Below, one piece after another: positions 30,521 through 41,023 of a DNA stretch of 64,000 nucleotides; the stretch's first letter is position 1, and each line of letters begins with the position of its first letter. The stretch is from positions 242,566,167 to 242,630,166 of the forward strand of contig CM077643.1 in NCBI GenBank assembly GCA_039707465.1, in the 5' to 3' direction. The translations under genes were made by a program, and so were the position numbers. Under the pieces are notes generated by a model, which saw only the letters and a list, made by a program, of their open reading frames with translations, was not told where the DNA came from and did no database searches. Source of the stretch: Rhabdophis nuchalis (lineage: Eukaryota > Chordata > Lepidosauria > Squamata > Natricidae).

Positions 30521-31100
30521 TATTCATAAAACATGAAACAGCCAACTGAACATTTAAAAATGCATTGCAAATACTATTGACTGGTGCTAATGGTTGATGC
30601 AGTTTGCTGCCAGCATCCTAGGTATCAACCAAGTATCTTCGTAGAATGTAAGATGTTCCAAGTAGCACCTTTTTTTGCAGTTTCGCTGGTGTTATTGCAG
30701 GAAGCTGCAATTTGCTGATATATTTGGTGAAATTTTTGGACATGGTGCCAAGTGCCCCGATGACAATGGGTGTCACTGTGACATGCTTCATCCATAGTCG
30801 TATAGTTTTGACGGCCAGGTTGCGATATTTCATTATTTTTTCCAGTTCTTTTTCTTCGACTGGCATCTCCAGGAAGAGCGATATCAATGAACTGTACAAT
30901 TCGGCCCTCTACAACCGTAATATCTGGTGTGTTGTGCTCCAAATGACGATCTGTCTGTATTCGAAAGTCCCACAAGATCTTCACTCTCTCATTCTCAATA
31001 ACCTTTTCCACTTTGTGTTCCCATGACTTTCTGGATACAGGTAAATCATATTTTTTACATAATGACCAGTGGATTAATTTAGCAACTCGGCCGTGTCTAG
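30521..31100 (-). pseudogene. R4/Dong-like LINE, restriction-like endonuclease domain
   Basis: The minus strand encodes the C-terminal endonuclease of an RLE-type (R2/R4/NeSL group) non-LTR retrotransposon. The order is VEKVIENERVKILWDFRIQT-like text, DRHLEHN, then the catalytic TPDITVVEGRIVQFID (PD, 12 residues, D), ALPGDAS, and in a second frame EEKELEKIMKYRNLAVKTIR, VIGALGTMSKNF and KKVLLGTSYILRRYL with a stop near 30618. The frame change lies near 30850-30890, so it is a pseudogene. Only the last quarter of the ORF is present (5'-truncated). It lies between TAA-type repeats on both sides, which fits the target preference reported for Dong elements. Family name by motif recall. Confidence 0.82.
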
Positions 31101-31122
31101 CTTTGTAATCAGTTGTTTGTTT

Positions 31123-31238
<116 letters not shown>

Positions 31239-31429
31239 TGTGGTTAATTTTGGTGAGATTTACAGCCTTTGAGGTTGGTTGGTAGTTCAACAGCTCGAGT
31301 CCTATTAAATTTTATTCTCTTACATATCATTTCACAAAATTGGTATTCTTTACATTTATCATTCTTATACATATATTATTTCATTTAATAAGTTATAATG
31401 TAAAATTTGGGTTGCTTTATTTACCACCC

Positions 31430-31672
31430 CTTCCTCCTTTTGTAACACCTCCTTGTTTTCCCTTTCTTTTCTCCCTCCCTTCTCTACTTTCTTCCTTCCT
31501 TCTCTCCTTCTCCTCCCTTCTTCCTTTCCCTTTCTCCTACTCCTGCTCTTCCTCTTCGTACCCTCTCTCCTTCTCTTTCTCCCCCTTCCATCCTCCTCTC
31601 CTTACCTCTTTCTTCTTTCCCCTCTCTTGCTTTCATTCTCTCCTCCTCTCTCCCTTTCTTTTTCTATTATTG
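31430..31672. repeat. polypyrimidine tract
   Basis: About 240 bases of CT-rich, non-periodic sequence (TTCCTTCC, CTCCTCC, CTCTCC mixes). It is followed by TATTGTTGGTATATATTTC. A similar tract lies at 63180-63395. Ser/Leu/Phe-rich open frames over it are composition artefacts. Confidence 0.9.
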
Positions 31673-32575
31673 TTGGTATATATTTCAAAACTCAGTTTAT
31701 GTTTCCTCGGGTGGGATGGTATTTCGGTCAACCCAAATATAATTTAGTATCCTTTCTTATTCCCTTACCTTCACTAGTCTACCCTAGGTATGTCCCCCCC
31801 CCCCACCTGGGCCAATTTTATGCCAGCATTGTTCTAGGTCAGAATTCTGGGAGTTGAAGTCCACACACCTTAAAGTTGCTGCAGTTGGGGGGAAAAAAGA
31901 TGTTATTTGTCATCAACTCAAGGAACTCAAGCCCTTTAACTCCCAAGGGGATAAAATCTTTGTGTTTTACAGTTATTCAAGTCCTCTTTTTTCCCCCCTT
32001 TTTTTCCTCCTCGCTAAATCTGTCTCCACGAATTGGAGGCATTACATGACAAGGCTGAAAGTTAAGTGTTAAGAGCGACGGTGAGCGTGGCATTGGACAC
32101 TGGCCTAATTGAAGCAGCGTCCCTCCAATCTCGCTGCATGCCTTGCACAAGGAAGAATATTCGCTCAAAGCATGGGCTGCAAATGTGGTGAGACAGGATA
32201 AAAACAGCACTTAAAAAGCCCCAAGGGGAAAACCTACAGTGGGTTTCCTTGAAAGCAGAGCCACCAGGAGCATGGCCTACTACGACACTTCCTTTTTCAC
32301 TCTCTGCAAAATGTTCAGCGTGTGAGTGCTGAAGGCACACGGTGTGGTGTGCGTCATTGCTGATAAAACCCAAAGCTAACCAGCAGAACTGCCTAGGTGG
32401 CCACTTGGTAGAAAACAAGTAGCTCAGAGGACCGGTGATAATGTCAAAATGTCACCCTTCCAGCAGTCGCATACGGTACATGAGGGAATTCAGTGTGAAA
32501 TTCAGTTTCTTAGGAGGAAACTGTTCATGCTTATCAGCTCCCAGTACTTTTTAAGCAGAAGCTCCAAACCTGGGA
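31673..32575. other. mostly unassigned, with a MITE remnant at 31835-31888
   Basis: AATTCTGGGAGTTGAAGTCC with CCTTAAAGTTGC at 31843-31880 is the right arm of a palindromic hAT MITE; the left arm is missing. The remaining sequence has no recognised repeat or gene. Confidence 0.5.
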
Positions 32576-32765
32576 ATACAGATAGTTCTCAACTTATGAC
32601 CACAAGAGAGTGCTAAATGAGACATTTGTTAAGTGAGTTTTGCCCCGTTTTATGACCTTTCTTGCCACAGTTGTTCGGTGAATCATTGCAGTTGTTAAAA
32701 TAGTAATGCAGTTGTTAAGTGAATCTGGCTTCCCCATTGAGTTTGTTTGTCAGAAGGATCACAAA

Positions 32766-33113
32766 AGCAGATCAATACAATACAATACAATACAATACAA
32801 TACAATACAATACAATACAATACAATACAATACAATACAATACAATACAATAGCAGAGTTGGAAGGGACCTTGGAGGTCTTCTAGTCCAACCCCCTGCCC
32901 AGGCAGGAAACCCTATACCATTTCAGACCAATGGCTATCTAACATCTTCTTAAAAACTTCCAGGGTTGGGGCATTCACAACTTCTGGAGGCAAGCTGTTC
33001 CACTGGTTAATTGTCCTAATTGTCAGGAAATTTCTCCTCAGTTCTAAGTTGCTTCTCTCCTTGATTAGTTTCCATCCATTGCTTCTTGTTCTGACCTCAG
33101 GTGCAATAATCAC
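32766..33113 (-). pseudogene. CR1 LINE 3' end with (TTGTA)n tail
   Basis: The minus strand encodes the CR1 ORF2 C-terminus (TRSNGWKLIKERSNLELRRN, then FLTIRTINQWNSLPPEVVNA and FKKMLDSHWSEMV) with no internal stop over 64 codons. It then has the CR1 tail GGTTGGACTAGAAGACC and a 16-unit (TACAA)n microsatellite at 32773-32851. This is the cleanest CR1 copy in the window. It ends at about 33113, so it is strongly 5'-truncated. Confidence 0.92.
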
Positions 33114-33116
33114 ATA

Positions 33117-33535
33117 AGTTTAGTTTAGTTTAGTTTAATTCGATTTGTAAACCGCACCAATCTCCGTCGAGACGGATTCTGGGCGGTGCACAGGACATTA
33201 AAATATACAGTAATAAATAACAAATATACAAAAGTTAAGAAGAAATTAAATAATAAACCTGTGCTAAAAATCCCATTAAAACTAAATTGACTGAGGCTCT
33301 ATCGTTCCTACATTTAAATTCTATGCCAGTCCAGCTTGCTGAAAGAGGTATGTCTTGAGTGAGCGGCGGAAGAGGGGAAGGTCCGTGATAGTACGAAGTT
33401 CGGGGGGGAGGTCGTTCCAGAGGGCAGGCCATGCCACAGAGAAGGTCCTGTTTCTGGGCGTCGCCAACCGGCATTGGCCAGCAGTCGGCACCCTGAAGAG
33501 CCCTCTCTGTGGGAGCGAATCGGTCGGTATATTAA
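33117..33535 (-). pseudogene. L2-like LINE, last codons plus 3' UTR
   Basis: (TTTAG)n at 33119-33137, then GTAAACCGC and GGGCGGTGCACAGG, mark the L2 3' end in reverse. Coding remains at about 33345-33535 (SHREGL, FRVPTAGQCRLATPRNRTFS, VAWPALWNDLPPELRTIT, TYLFQQAGLA) in one frame. It abuts the CR1 tail and the Sauria SINE. Confidence 0.85.
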
Positions 33536-33552
33536 TAATATAATAATCACAT

Positions 33553-33797
33553 AATAGCAATAGCCAACAGCACTTATGTGTCGCTTTACAGTGCTTTTAC
33601 AGCCCTCTCTAAGCAGTTTACAGAGTCAGCCTATTGTCCCCAACAATCTGGACCCTCATTTTACCAACCTTGGAAGGATGGAAGGCTGAGTTCACCTTGA
33701 GCCCAATGAAATTTGAACTGCCAAACTGCAGGCAGCTGGAAATCAGCAGAAGTAGCCTAAAGTACAGCATTCTAACCACTGTGCCACTGCGGCTCAT
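33553..33797 (-). mobile_element. Sauria-type SINE
   Basis: AATAGCAATAGCCAACAGCA tail in reverse, GTCCCCAACAATCTGGACCC, and a head with CACTGTGCCACTGCGGCTC. Full-length copy inside the Tc1-like MITE. Confidence 0.9.
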
Positions 33798-33989
33798 ATA
33801 ATCCCCAGACACTGAAGCAATCTTACATATGAGGCAGCTGCCGAGCATCTGGATTTTCATTGCGTGAGCATGAGGATGCTGCAATGGTCATAAGTATGAA
33901 AAACGGTCATAAGTCACTTTTTTCTGTGCCGTTGTAACTTTGAACGGTCACTAAATGAACTGTTGTAAGTCAAGAACTATCTGCAACCA

Positions 33990-34637
33990 GGACCCAGGCA
34001 GTCATATGAGGTCAGAAGTATTTGACTTTTTTTCCTCCACTGCTGAACTTCTGCATCTCCCTCTTCCTATTGGAGAGTACAACATATGGCAATCCATATA
34101 CATATCTGTGTTATAGATCCTGGTAACACTAGCAGTCAAGTGAGGGGATGTTCAGGATTATAAATCAACATTAGTTGGAGAATTATTGCCCCAGCCCTAC
34201 ACACCACTAACCTAGAATTGTCTGATGTTAAATAGGGCCCACGCTCAAAAATACTGAGTAATATTAGGACTATCAGGCTGTCCTGTATCACAGAATTGTA
34301 AAACACAAATATTTAAGTTTTGAGGGGATAATAGGACCCAGGTTTAAAAAAAACCAATACAGTAGAAACTTAACTTGATCCTGTCCTTTCCATTTTAATG
34401 AGCCAATCTGTTTGTTAGACTTGTACCCTAACTCTCAAGGCCAGCTTACAACGCACAACCACAACATTCACAACTAGCCACAATGACACCAAAAGGATGA
34501 AAAGGGAAAGTTCCCATCTTTCCTGCTTTTATCATGTCCTACCAAGACTGCACAGGACAAAGTTTGTGCAGGGTCATAATGGCACACATTTCCTCGACTG
34601 CTCTCCTTCTCTGGACACCCATGTTGATGTGTAATAA
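33990..34637. other. unassigned sequence
   Basis: No repeat or gene recognised. Confidence 0.35.
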
Positions 34638-34932
34638 TAGTAGAATAATAATAATAATAACAACAACAACAACAACAATAATAATCTTTATTGTCATTAT
34701 ACTAAAATTACAATGAAATTGGTTATTATGTATTATGCCTTCAAGTCTTAACTTCTGGTGACTGGCAGTTTCCTTGGCAAAAGTTTTGGAAATGATTTAC
34801 TCTTGTCCTTGTCTTAGGGCTGAGAGAGAGGGACTGGTCAAAGTCACCTAGCTGGCTTCATACCTAAGGCAGGACTAGAAATCATAGCCTCTTAGTTTCT
34901 AGCCTGGTGCTTTTAATTACTACATCAAATTA
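34638..34932 (-). mobile_element. LINE tail (AATAATCTTTATTGTCATT) and old dispersed repeat
   Basis: (AATAAT/AACAAC)n at 34639-34683 is followed by AATCTTTATTGTCATTATAC and ACAATGAAATT, the reverse of the tail at 28895 and 46280. Then comes an old SINE-like block with AAAGTCACCTAGCTGGCTTC and GGACTAGAAATCATAGCC like those at 9465 and 52020. Confidence 0.6.
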
Positions 34933-34942
34933 TGGTCAACAC

Positions 34943-35766
34943 CAGGGGTGAGATGGTATTGGTTCGGACTGGTTTAGCTAAACCAGTAGTAAAACATGCT
35001 ATCTGTTCGGGCGAATCAATATTTCCAACAATCAGCTGGGTGATGATCAGTTGTGACATGCTATGTATATTAGCTAGAATTGTCAGATTTCCTGCTTTCT
35101 ACTGATGAAAGGAATGTTCTTCTGAGTTCAGCTCCAAGTGGGGAAAAAGACACTGGAGACATGGAGGCTGCTTGGAAAGATGGTTTAATGGTGGACAGGA
35201 CCACATGGCTGAAATCCTGAACAGAAAAGGTGCTCACATGTTTCAATGGTGGGCAGGAAGAGAAGGGGTGAGGAAGGGGCTTGCAGGGCTTTTTATCAAC
35301 TGTTTGGCCCCACCTATCTGTTTCCTGTTCCTGTGTAAGAACTGTACTCTGATTGGTTGTCAGGCTCCCATGGGGCCATGCAGGGGCAACTCTCTAGGCG
35401 GAGTCCAGGTTTGGTAAGGCTAGTCATACCTTAATCCCATGACTCTGAAGCTGAAGGGGAGAAGTCTTTATTATGTAAATGGACTAGCTCAGGCTTTAAT
35501 GGCTCATTGACAGAGGGGGTGGGGGCAGGAGGCTGCAGGAGACAAAACATGTTTCTTCCTTTTCACATCCAGAGAAATATGCTATTCTGCCTTTTCAATA
35601 TTTCCTAGGATATTTCATTTTTCTGGGAGAGGGATGGGTGATAACTTTCTACAATCCTATGCATATTAGCTAGATTCGTCAGATTTCCTGCTCTCTACCT
35701 AATCTAAATTGTGCGTGCCCAGTAGTAGACTCACCGAACAGCAGACTTCAGAGGATTTCACCACTG
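34943..35766. mobile_element. hAT element split by an LTR
   Basis: It starts CAGGGGTGAGATGGTATTGG and ends GAGGATTTCACCACTG, an imperfect terminal repeat. Perfect 8-bp duplications GTCAACAC lie at 34935-34942 and 35767-35774. Without the LTR (35103-35653) the element is about 270 bp. Two copies of a roughly 40-base block flank the LTR inside it. Confidence 0.88.
35103..35653 (-). mobile_element. solo LTR, same family as 25459-26060
   Basis: It starts TGATGAAAGGAATG (first bases changed from TGTTGGAAG) and ends AACTTTCTACA. The body matches the 25459 copy block for block (GACACTGGAGACATGGAGGC, CTGATTGGTTGTCAGG, AGAGAAATATGCTATTCTGC). The minus strand has the CCAAT-type and TATA-like blocks. 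No 4-bp duplication is found; instead a roughly 40-base direct repeat flanks it. No internal retroviral region remains. Confidence 0.8.
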
Positions 35767-35841
35767 GTCAACACCAAAGGACCCCCTTCTTGTTTTAGGG
35801 CCAGTATCCTTTTATTTAAAAAAAAAAGTCTTGTTGGGACA

Positions 35842-38178
35842 TTCATTTTCATTTTCATTTTATTACATTTATATCCCGCCCTTCTCCACAGAGGACCCAG
35901 GGCGGCGCACAGGAAATTTAAAAAACATACACAATAGAAGATAGACAAATAATTTAAAATATATATTAAATAATCCCCAATCCTGTGCTAAAAACCAATT
36001 ATTAAAAACCCAATTTAAAACTTTTCTAAAAGTCCCCATGGGAGGTTAGGCTAGGCCGGCTTGATGGAAAAAATATGTCTTTAAACATTTGCGGAAGAGG
36101 CGGAGGTCGGTGATGGTCCGGAGTTCAGGGGGTAGGTCGTTCCAAAGGGCAGGGCCCGCCACAGAGAAGGCTCTTCCCCTGGGTGTCGCCAGTCGGCATT
36201 GTCCGGCCGACGGCACCCTGAGAAGGCCCTCTCTGTGGGAGCGGATCGGTCTAAGGGATGTATGGGGCAGGAGACGGTCTCGCATATAACTAGGCCCCGA
36301 GCCATGGAGCGCTTTAAAGATGGTCGTCAGAACCTTGAAGCGCACCCGAAAGACCACAGGAAGCCAATGCAGCTCGCGCAGGATTGGTGTTATATGGGAG
36401 CTTCTGGTGGCTCCCGTAATTACCCGCGCGGCTGCGTTTTGGACTAGCTGTAGCTTTCGAGTGCACCTCAAGGGAAGCCCCATGTAGAGAGCATTACAGT
36501 AGTCGAGACGGGACGTCACGAGAGCTTGAGTGACTGTGCAAAGGGCAGCCCGGTCCAGTAAGGGGCGCAATTGGCGTATCAGGCGTACCTGATGAAACGC
36601 CCCCCTGGCCACGGCCGTCACATGGTCCTCCAAGGACAGCCGGGAATCCAGGAGGACACCCAAATTGCGCGCCCTCTCCACGGGGGCCAGTGTTTCGCCC
36701 CCAATGGCCAGAGTTGGAGTAATCTGGCTGAACCGGGGTGCCGGAAACCACAGCCACTCAGTCTTGGCAGGGTTGAGCTTGAGTTTGTTACCACCCATCC
36801 AGATCCGTACGGCTTCCAAACACCGGGACAGCACTTCGGCGGCATCGTTGGGGTGGTCTGGGGTGGATATGTACAGCTGGGTGTCGTCAGCGTACAGATG
36901 GTACTCCACCCCAAAACCACGGATGATCTCACCCAGCGGCTTCATATATGTGTTAAACAGGAGGGGCGAGAGGACCGACCCCTGAGGAACCCCACATAAG
37001 AGGGGTCTCGAGGTCGACCTCTGCCCTCCCGTCAACACATATTGCGACCGACCAGAGAGGTAGGATGAGAACCACCGCAAAACGGTGCCTCCCAGCCCCA
37101 ACCCCCCCAGTCGGTGCAATAGGATACCATGGTCGATGGTATCAAAAGCCGCCGAGAGGTCTAATAGGACTAGGATAGAGGAATACCCTCTATCCCGCGC
37201 CCTCCAGAGATCATCAACCAACGCGACCAATGCCGTCTCGGTACTGTGACCGGGTCGGAAGCCGGACTGGCGCGGGTCTAGATAATCAACTTCCTCCAGG
37301 TGTTGTGGAAACTGTTGGGCTACCACACTCTCAACAACCTTCACCAGAAAGTGAAGGTTGGAGACTGGACGATAGTTCTCTAATAAAGCTGGGTCCAGGG
37401 ACGGCTTCTTGAGGAGGGGCCTCACTACCGCCTCTTTCAAGACGGCAGGCAAGGACCCCTCACTCAAAGATGCGTTGACAATGCCCTGGAGCCAGCCTCG
37501 TGTCGTCTCCCAGGATGCCAGTACAAGCCAGGAGGGACACGGGTCCAATAAACATGTGGTTGCTCTAAGTTTCCTTGACAGCCTGTCCATATCCTCGGTG
37601 GTAACAAAGTCAAACTCCTCCCAAGCAGGAACCTCAAGACTAGCCTCGGACAGTCCCACAGGACCACTGTCGATGGAGGGTAGCTCATTCCGAATCCGAG
37701 TGATTTTCTCCTGCAGATAAATCCCAAATTCCTCTGCTCGCCCTTGTAGAGGGGCTTCCCGCGGCCTCTGGTGAAGGAGGGAGCGGGTCACCCCAATCAG
37801 GGCGGCAGGGCGGTTATCTGCGGATGCAATTAGGGTGGCACAATACTCACGTTTGGCCACCCTTATCGCCACTAAGTAAGCCCTAATATGGGTTCTCACT
37901 AGTGTTCGGTCGGCTTCGGAGCGAGAGGATCTCCATCTGCTCTCTAGGCGTCTCTTGTGGCGTTTCATCCCCCGAAGCTCCTCAGTAAACCAGGGAGCCT
38001 GGGTGATTCGTCGCCGCAAGAGAGGCCGCAAGGGCGCGACTCGGTCCAAGGCCCCCGTGGCCGCACTTAACCATGCGGCCACTAGGTCCTCAGTCGAGTC
38101 GCGGGGCAGGATCACAGGAATTGGCCCAAGCTCCCTCTGGAACCTTTCCGGACTCCAGGCCCCATCTTCCTCGATCAA
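35842..38178 (-). mobile_element. L2-like LINE, 5'-truncated, with open ORF2
   Basis: The 3' end lies at the low coordinate: a (AAAATG)n tail at 35842-35865, then ATTTATATCCCGCCCTTC and GGACCCAGGGCGGCGCACAG. The 3' UTR spans 35866-36045. The coding part is 36046-38178. The 5' end stops abruptly at about 38178, losing the N-terminal endonuclease. No clear target duplication was found. Confidence 0.9.
36046..38178 (-). CDS. L2-like LINE ORF2 reverse transcriptase, partial but uninterrupted
   Basis: A single open frame of 710 codons encodes the C-terminal two thirds of an L2-group ORF2 protein, which reverse transcribes LINE RNA at the genomic target. The order is: a linker with MKRHKRRLESRW (about 71-82); the RT domain from about 240, with NYRPVSNLHFLVK (268-280), D346 in LSAAFDTIDHG, GVPQGSVLSPLLFN (396-409) and the catalytic pair D431/D432 in YADDTQLYIS; then the thumb and the C-terminal blocks SRLDYCNALY (556-565), QLVQNAAARV and FSVAGPALWNDLPP, with a natural stop at 36046. 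The upstream endonuclease is absent because the insertion is 5'-truncated, so the first Met is only an internal codon. There are no stops or frameshifts, which suggests a young copy. It is not expected to be active on its own. Confidence 0.9.
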   Translation of the reverse strand: MIEEDGAWSPERFQRELGPIPVILPRDSTEDLVAAWLSAATGALDRVAPLRPLLRRRITQAPWFTEELRGMKRHKRRLESRWRSSRSEADRTLVRTHIRAYLVAIRVAKREYCATLIASADNRPAALIGVTRSLLHQRPREAPLQGRAEEFGIYLQEKITRIRNELPSIDSGPVGLSEASLEVPAWEEFDFVTTEDMDRLSRKLRATTCLLDPCPSWLVLASWETTRGWLQGIVNASLSEGSLPAVLKEAVVRPLLKKPSLDPALLENYRPVSNLHFLVKVVESVVAQQFPQHLEEVDYLDPRQSGFRPGHSTETALVALVDDLWRARDRGYSSILVLLDLSAAFDTIDHGILLHRLGGLGLGGTVLRWFSSYLSGRSQYVLTGGQRSTSRPLLCGVPQGSVLSPLLFNTYMKPLGEIIRGFGVEYHLYADDTQLYISTPDHPNDAAEVLSRCLEAVRIWMGGNKLKLNPAKTEWLWFPAPRFSQITPTLAIGGETLAPVERARNLGVLLDSRLSLEDHVTAVARGAFHQVRLIRQLRPLLDRAALCTVTQALVTSRLDYCNALYMGLPLRCTRKLQLVQNAAARVITGATRSSHITPILRELHWLPVVFRVRFKVLTTIFKALHGSGPSYMRDRLLPHTSLRPIRSHREGLLRVPSAGQCRLATPRGRAFSVAGPALWNDLPPELRTITDLRLFRKCLKTYFFHQAGLA

Positions 38179-38199
38179 ATATTATTTTGTTTATTGAAA

Positions 38200-39345
38200 A
38201 AAAGTTACATAAGCTCCCAGATCACACACAGGTGACTTGGGGCCGCTTACAACATGGAAACCTTTCCCACACTGCCATCGTAAGCAAATCCTTTTTAACA
38301 GATCTCAAGGAAACCCAGACCTATTCTAAGGCTTCTCTTCCATTTTAAAGGTTAGCTGACAAAAGCGGGCTTTATGAGTACCATGGGGCCTATCTTGAGA
38401 ATACCGTGGAGGGAGAGGATTGGAAATCATTGCCCATGCTGATCAAGGTTTCAGCTCCCTTTTCTGGAGACGCTGCTTCTTTGTTCCTTTTTAAGAGCAA
38501 TTAGCAGTATTTATTTTCATTTTAAAGTGCCCCCAAATTAATAAAGAAGGGCATAACACTGAACCACCGTGGAGTTCCATTGCATTTAATTTCATTTGCT
38601 TCTCTGTTCCTGTGCTTTACAATTAGGCTGCAGATTTGCTAATAGAATTAATTTACCAGTTTCTTCTTTGTTGATGTAGTGTAATGGCTAAGAGATTGAC
38701 CTATGTCCCTGGTGGGAATTTTATCTCAGCCTTTAATTCCCTTGTTACTTTTAGGCATAGCTCTCTCTCTTTCTCTCTCCCTCCCTCCCTCCCTCCCTCC
38801 TTTCTTCCCTCTCTCTGCCCTTTCCTTGAGGGGGGATAATAACAGACTCCTCTTACAGAATTGTTGCAAAGCAAGGATAGGCACTTGCTGGCCATTCAGA
38901 TGTTAATAGCCTTCAACTCCCAGACTGAAGGAGCCATTGTTGTACAGGAAAACAGAGAGCAAAGGTTTCCCACCCCAGTTGTACAACTATATAATAACAA
39001 ACACGAATGCTTAAATCTTAGCAGCTGTTCAAGATTTAAAATACAAAAGGTGCGCTTTGAGTTGTTGGGTTACCAACAGGAGGCCTTATTTCTAAGTCAT
39101 AGCTTTTTTCCCCAATCCCAAAGCCGTGTTATAAATTGCAGGATGAACAAACTTTTGATGGTTACAGGCTAGCAGCCGATGTCCAGAAATGGCAGTGAAT
39201 AGAGAAGTGATATGAAGAGGACAAGACTGCCCACCCACAGGAGTATTCCTCCTCTTTTCTGTTTTTGATTTCTGTTGTTGTTGATCGTGGATAAAAATCC
39301 CCCTCCCATAGGTATTTTCCTGCTTATTCCCCCCATTTGTAACGT
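38200..39345. other. unassigned sequence with a CT-rich run
   Basis: A (CTCT/CCCT)n run lies at 38760-38812. No other repeat or gene is recognised. A 103-codon frame at 38861-39172 lacks any known domain. Confidence 0.4.
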
Positions 39346-39349
39346 TAAC

Positions 39350-39995
39350 GCTCTCTACATGGGGCTCCCCTTGAGGTGCACTCGAAGGTTACAGCTAGTT
39401 CAGAATGCGGCCGCACAGGTGATTATGGGAGCCTCTAGGCATTCCCACATAACACCTCTCCTGCGCGAGCTGCACTGGCTACCTGTGGCCTTTCGGGTGC
39501 GTTTCAAGGTTTTGACGACCATCTTCAAAGCGCTCCATGGCTCGGGGCCTGGTTATATGCGAGACCGCCTCCTGCCCCATACATCCCTTCAACCGATCCG
39601 CTCCCACAGAGAGGGCCTTCTCAGGGTGCCATCGGCCGGGCAATGCCGGTTGTCGACACCCAGGGGAAGGGCCTTCTCTGTGGTGGGCCCCACCCTCTAG
39701 AACGACTTGCCCCGCGAACTGCGCACCATCTCAGACCTCCACCTCTTCCGCCAGCGTCTTAAAACACACCTTTTCCAACAAGCCAGCCTAGCATAACCTC
39801 CCGTTTTGACTGTTTTTAGATAGATTTTAATTCAGGGGATTTTATAATATTTTAGCACAGGGCATGGATTTAATAGCTTTTTAAAATTTGTATTTTTGTT
39901 ATGTTTGTATTGTTTTAAATTTCCTGTGCGCCGCCCTGGGTCCTTTTTGGAGAAGGTGCGGGGTATAAATTTGAATAAAATAAAATAAAAATAAA
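39350..39995 (+). pseudogene. L2-like LINE ORF2 end plus 3' UTR
   Basis: It begins within the DYCNALY block (NALYMGLPLRCTRRLQLVQN) and runs through LRELHWLPVAFRVRFKVLTT, GLLRVPSAGQCRLSTPRG and FSVVGPTL. A TGG-to-TAG change at 39699-39701 replaces the Trp of the usual LWNDLP block. The frame then continues to QQASLA and a natural stop at 39794-39796. The 3' UTR has GCGCCGCCCTGGGTCC and an (AATAAAATAA)n tail. Strong 5' truncation. Confidence 0.9.
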
Positions 39996-40283
39996 TAATG
40001 CTCTAGCAAGGCTAATATTTTAAACCCAAAATCTTCCTACACAACTTTCCATTCTGTCTTTCCCTACGATTTTTTCAGAGTTGGGAAAAGCAATATATTT
40101 GGGGGTCTTTTTGGTTGCCCAGGGGTGATGAATTATAGCCCAAAGCAACTGTCAGTTTAGGGAGGGTTGTTTGAAACAGTTGGGTATCTGCCTGGCTTCC
40201 CAAGACGTACACAACATTTGTGGCGCCTTGAAATTTTTCTCTAGTTCTAGCCTCCTGACTGTTTCTTCTTGACTATTTCCACC

Positions 40284-41023
40284 TGTTGAAAGAAATGTCC
40301 TTCTGGGTTCAGCTCCAAGTGGGGGAAAAGACACTGGCGACATGGAGGCTGCTTGGAAAGATGGTTTAATGGTGGACAGGATCACATGGATTGAGTTCCT
40401 GAACAGAAAAGGGGAATCACATACTTCAATGTTGGTAGAGAAAAAGAGAAGGGCTGAGGAAGGGGCTTGCTACGCTTTTTATAACCTGTTCAGCCCCCAC
40501 CTCTCTGTTTCCTGTTCCTGTGTAAGAAATGTATTCCGATTGGTTGTCAGACTCCCATGGGGCCATGCAGGGGCAACTCTCTAGGCTGTGTTTTGAGTTT
40601 GGTTGAGTTCTCAGATGCCATGTAATGAGTGGGTAAAGGCTAGTCATGCCTTAATCCCATCACCCCTGAAACTGACGGGGAGAATTCTTTATTATGTAAA
40701 GGGACTGGCTCAGGCTTTAATGGCTCATTGACAAAGGGGGCGGGGGCAGGAAGCTGCAGGGAATTACTTTGTCTTTAAAACATGTTTCTTCCTTTTCACA
40801 TCCACCTAGAGGTGGACCTCTTGCCTCCCAATCAGGAAGTTGTGAGTTCAATCCTAGATAGAGGCAGATGTAGGCTCTCCTGCTTGGGCAGGGGGTTGGA
40901 CTAGATGACCTGTAAGGTCCCTTCCAACTCTGTTAATATGTTAAAAATATAATATTCTGCCTTTTCAATATTTCCTAGGATATTACATTTTTCTGGGAGA
41001 GGGATGGGTGATAACTTTCCACA
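40284..41023 (-). mobile_element. solo LTR, same family, split by a SINE
   Basis: It starts TGTTGAAAGAAATG and ends AACTTTCCACA, with 4-bp duplications CACC at 40280-40283 and 41024-41027. Blocks match the 25459 copy, including the promoter-like CCAAT (reverse of ATTGGTTGTC at 40540) and TATA-like (reverse of CTTTTTATAACC at 40474). A SINE occupies about 40803-40948. The 740-bp length minus the SINE gives the family size of about 595 bp. Confidence 0.87.
40803..40948 (+). mobile_element. tRNA-headed SINE with CR1-like tail
   Basis: CCTAGAGGTGGACCTC head, B-box GTTCAATCC, GCTTGGGCAGGGGGTTGG, then GACTAGATGACCTG and CCCTTCCAACTCTGTTAAT. Uninterrupted copy inside the LTR at 40284-41023, so it is younger than that LTR. 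Confidence 0.9.

Larger units (their letters stand above)
32579..33983. mobile_element. Tc1/mariner-like MITE split by three retroelements
   Basis: The left part (32579-32772: CAGATAGTTCTCAACTTATG, TTAAGTGAATCTGGCTTCCC) and right part (about 33800-33983: GTCATAAGTCACTTTTTTCT, GTTGTAACTTTGAACGGTC, CAAGAACTATCTG) together make the same roughly 390-bp element as 51634-52016. Between them lie a CR1 end, an L2 end and a Sauria SINE. The left flank is TA; the right flank CA is probably mutated. Confidence 0.82.

Noticed and set aside
30285..30549. Open frames with poly-Asn and poly-Leu
   Set aside because: Translation of the (ATT)n tract next to a SINE.
31340..31857. Two frames of about 135 codons rich in Ser/Leu/Pro/Phe
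   Set aside because: Composition artefacts of the polypyrimidine tract; no domain.
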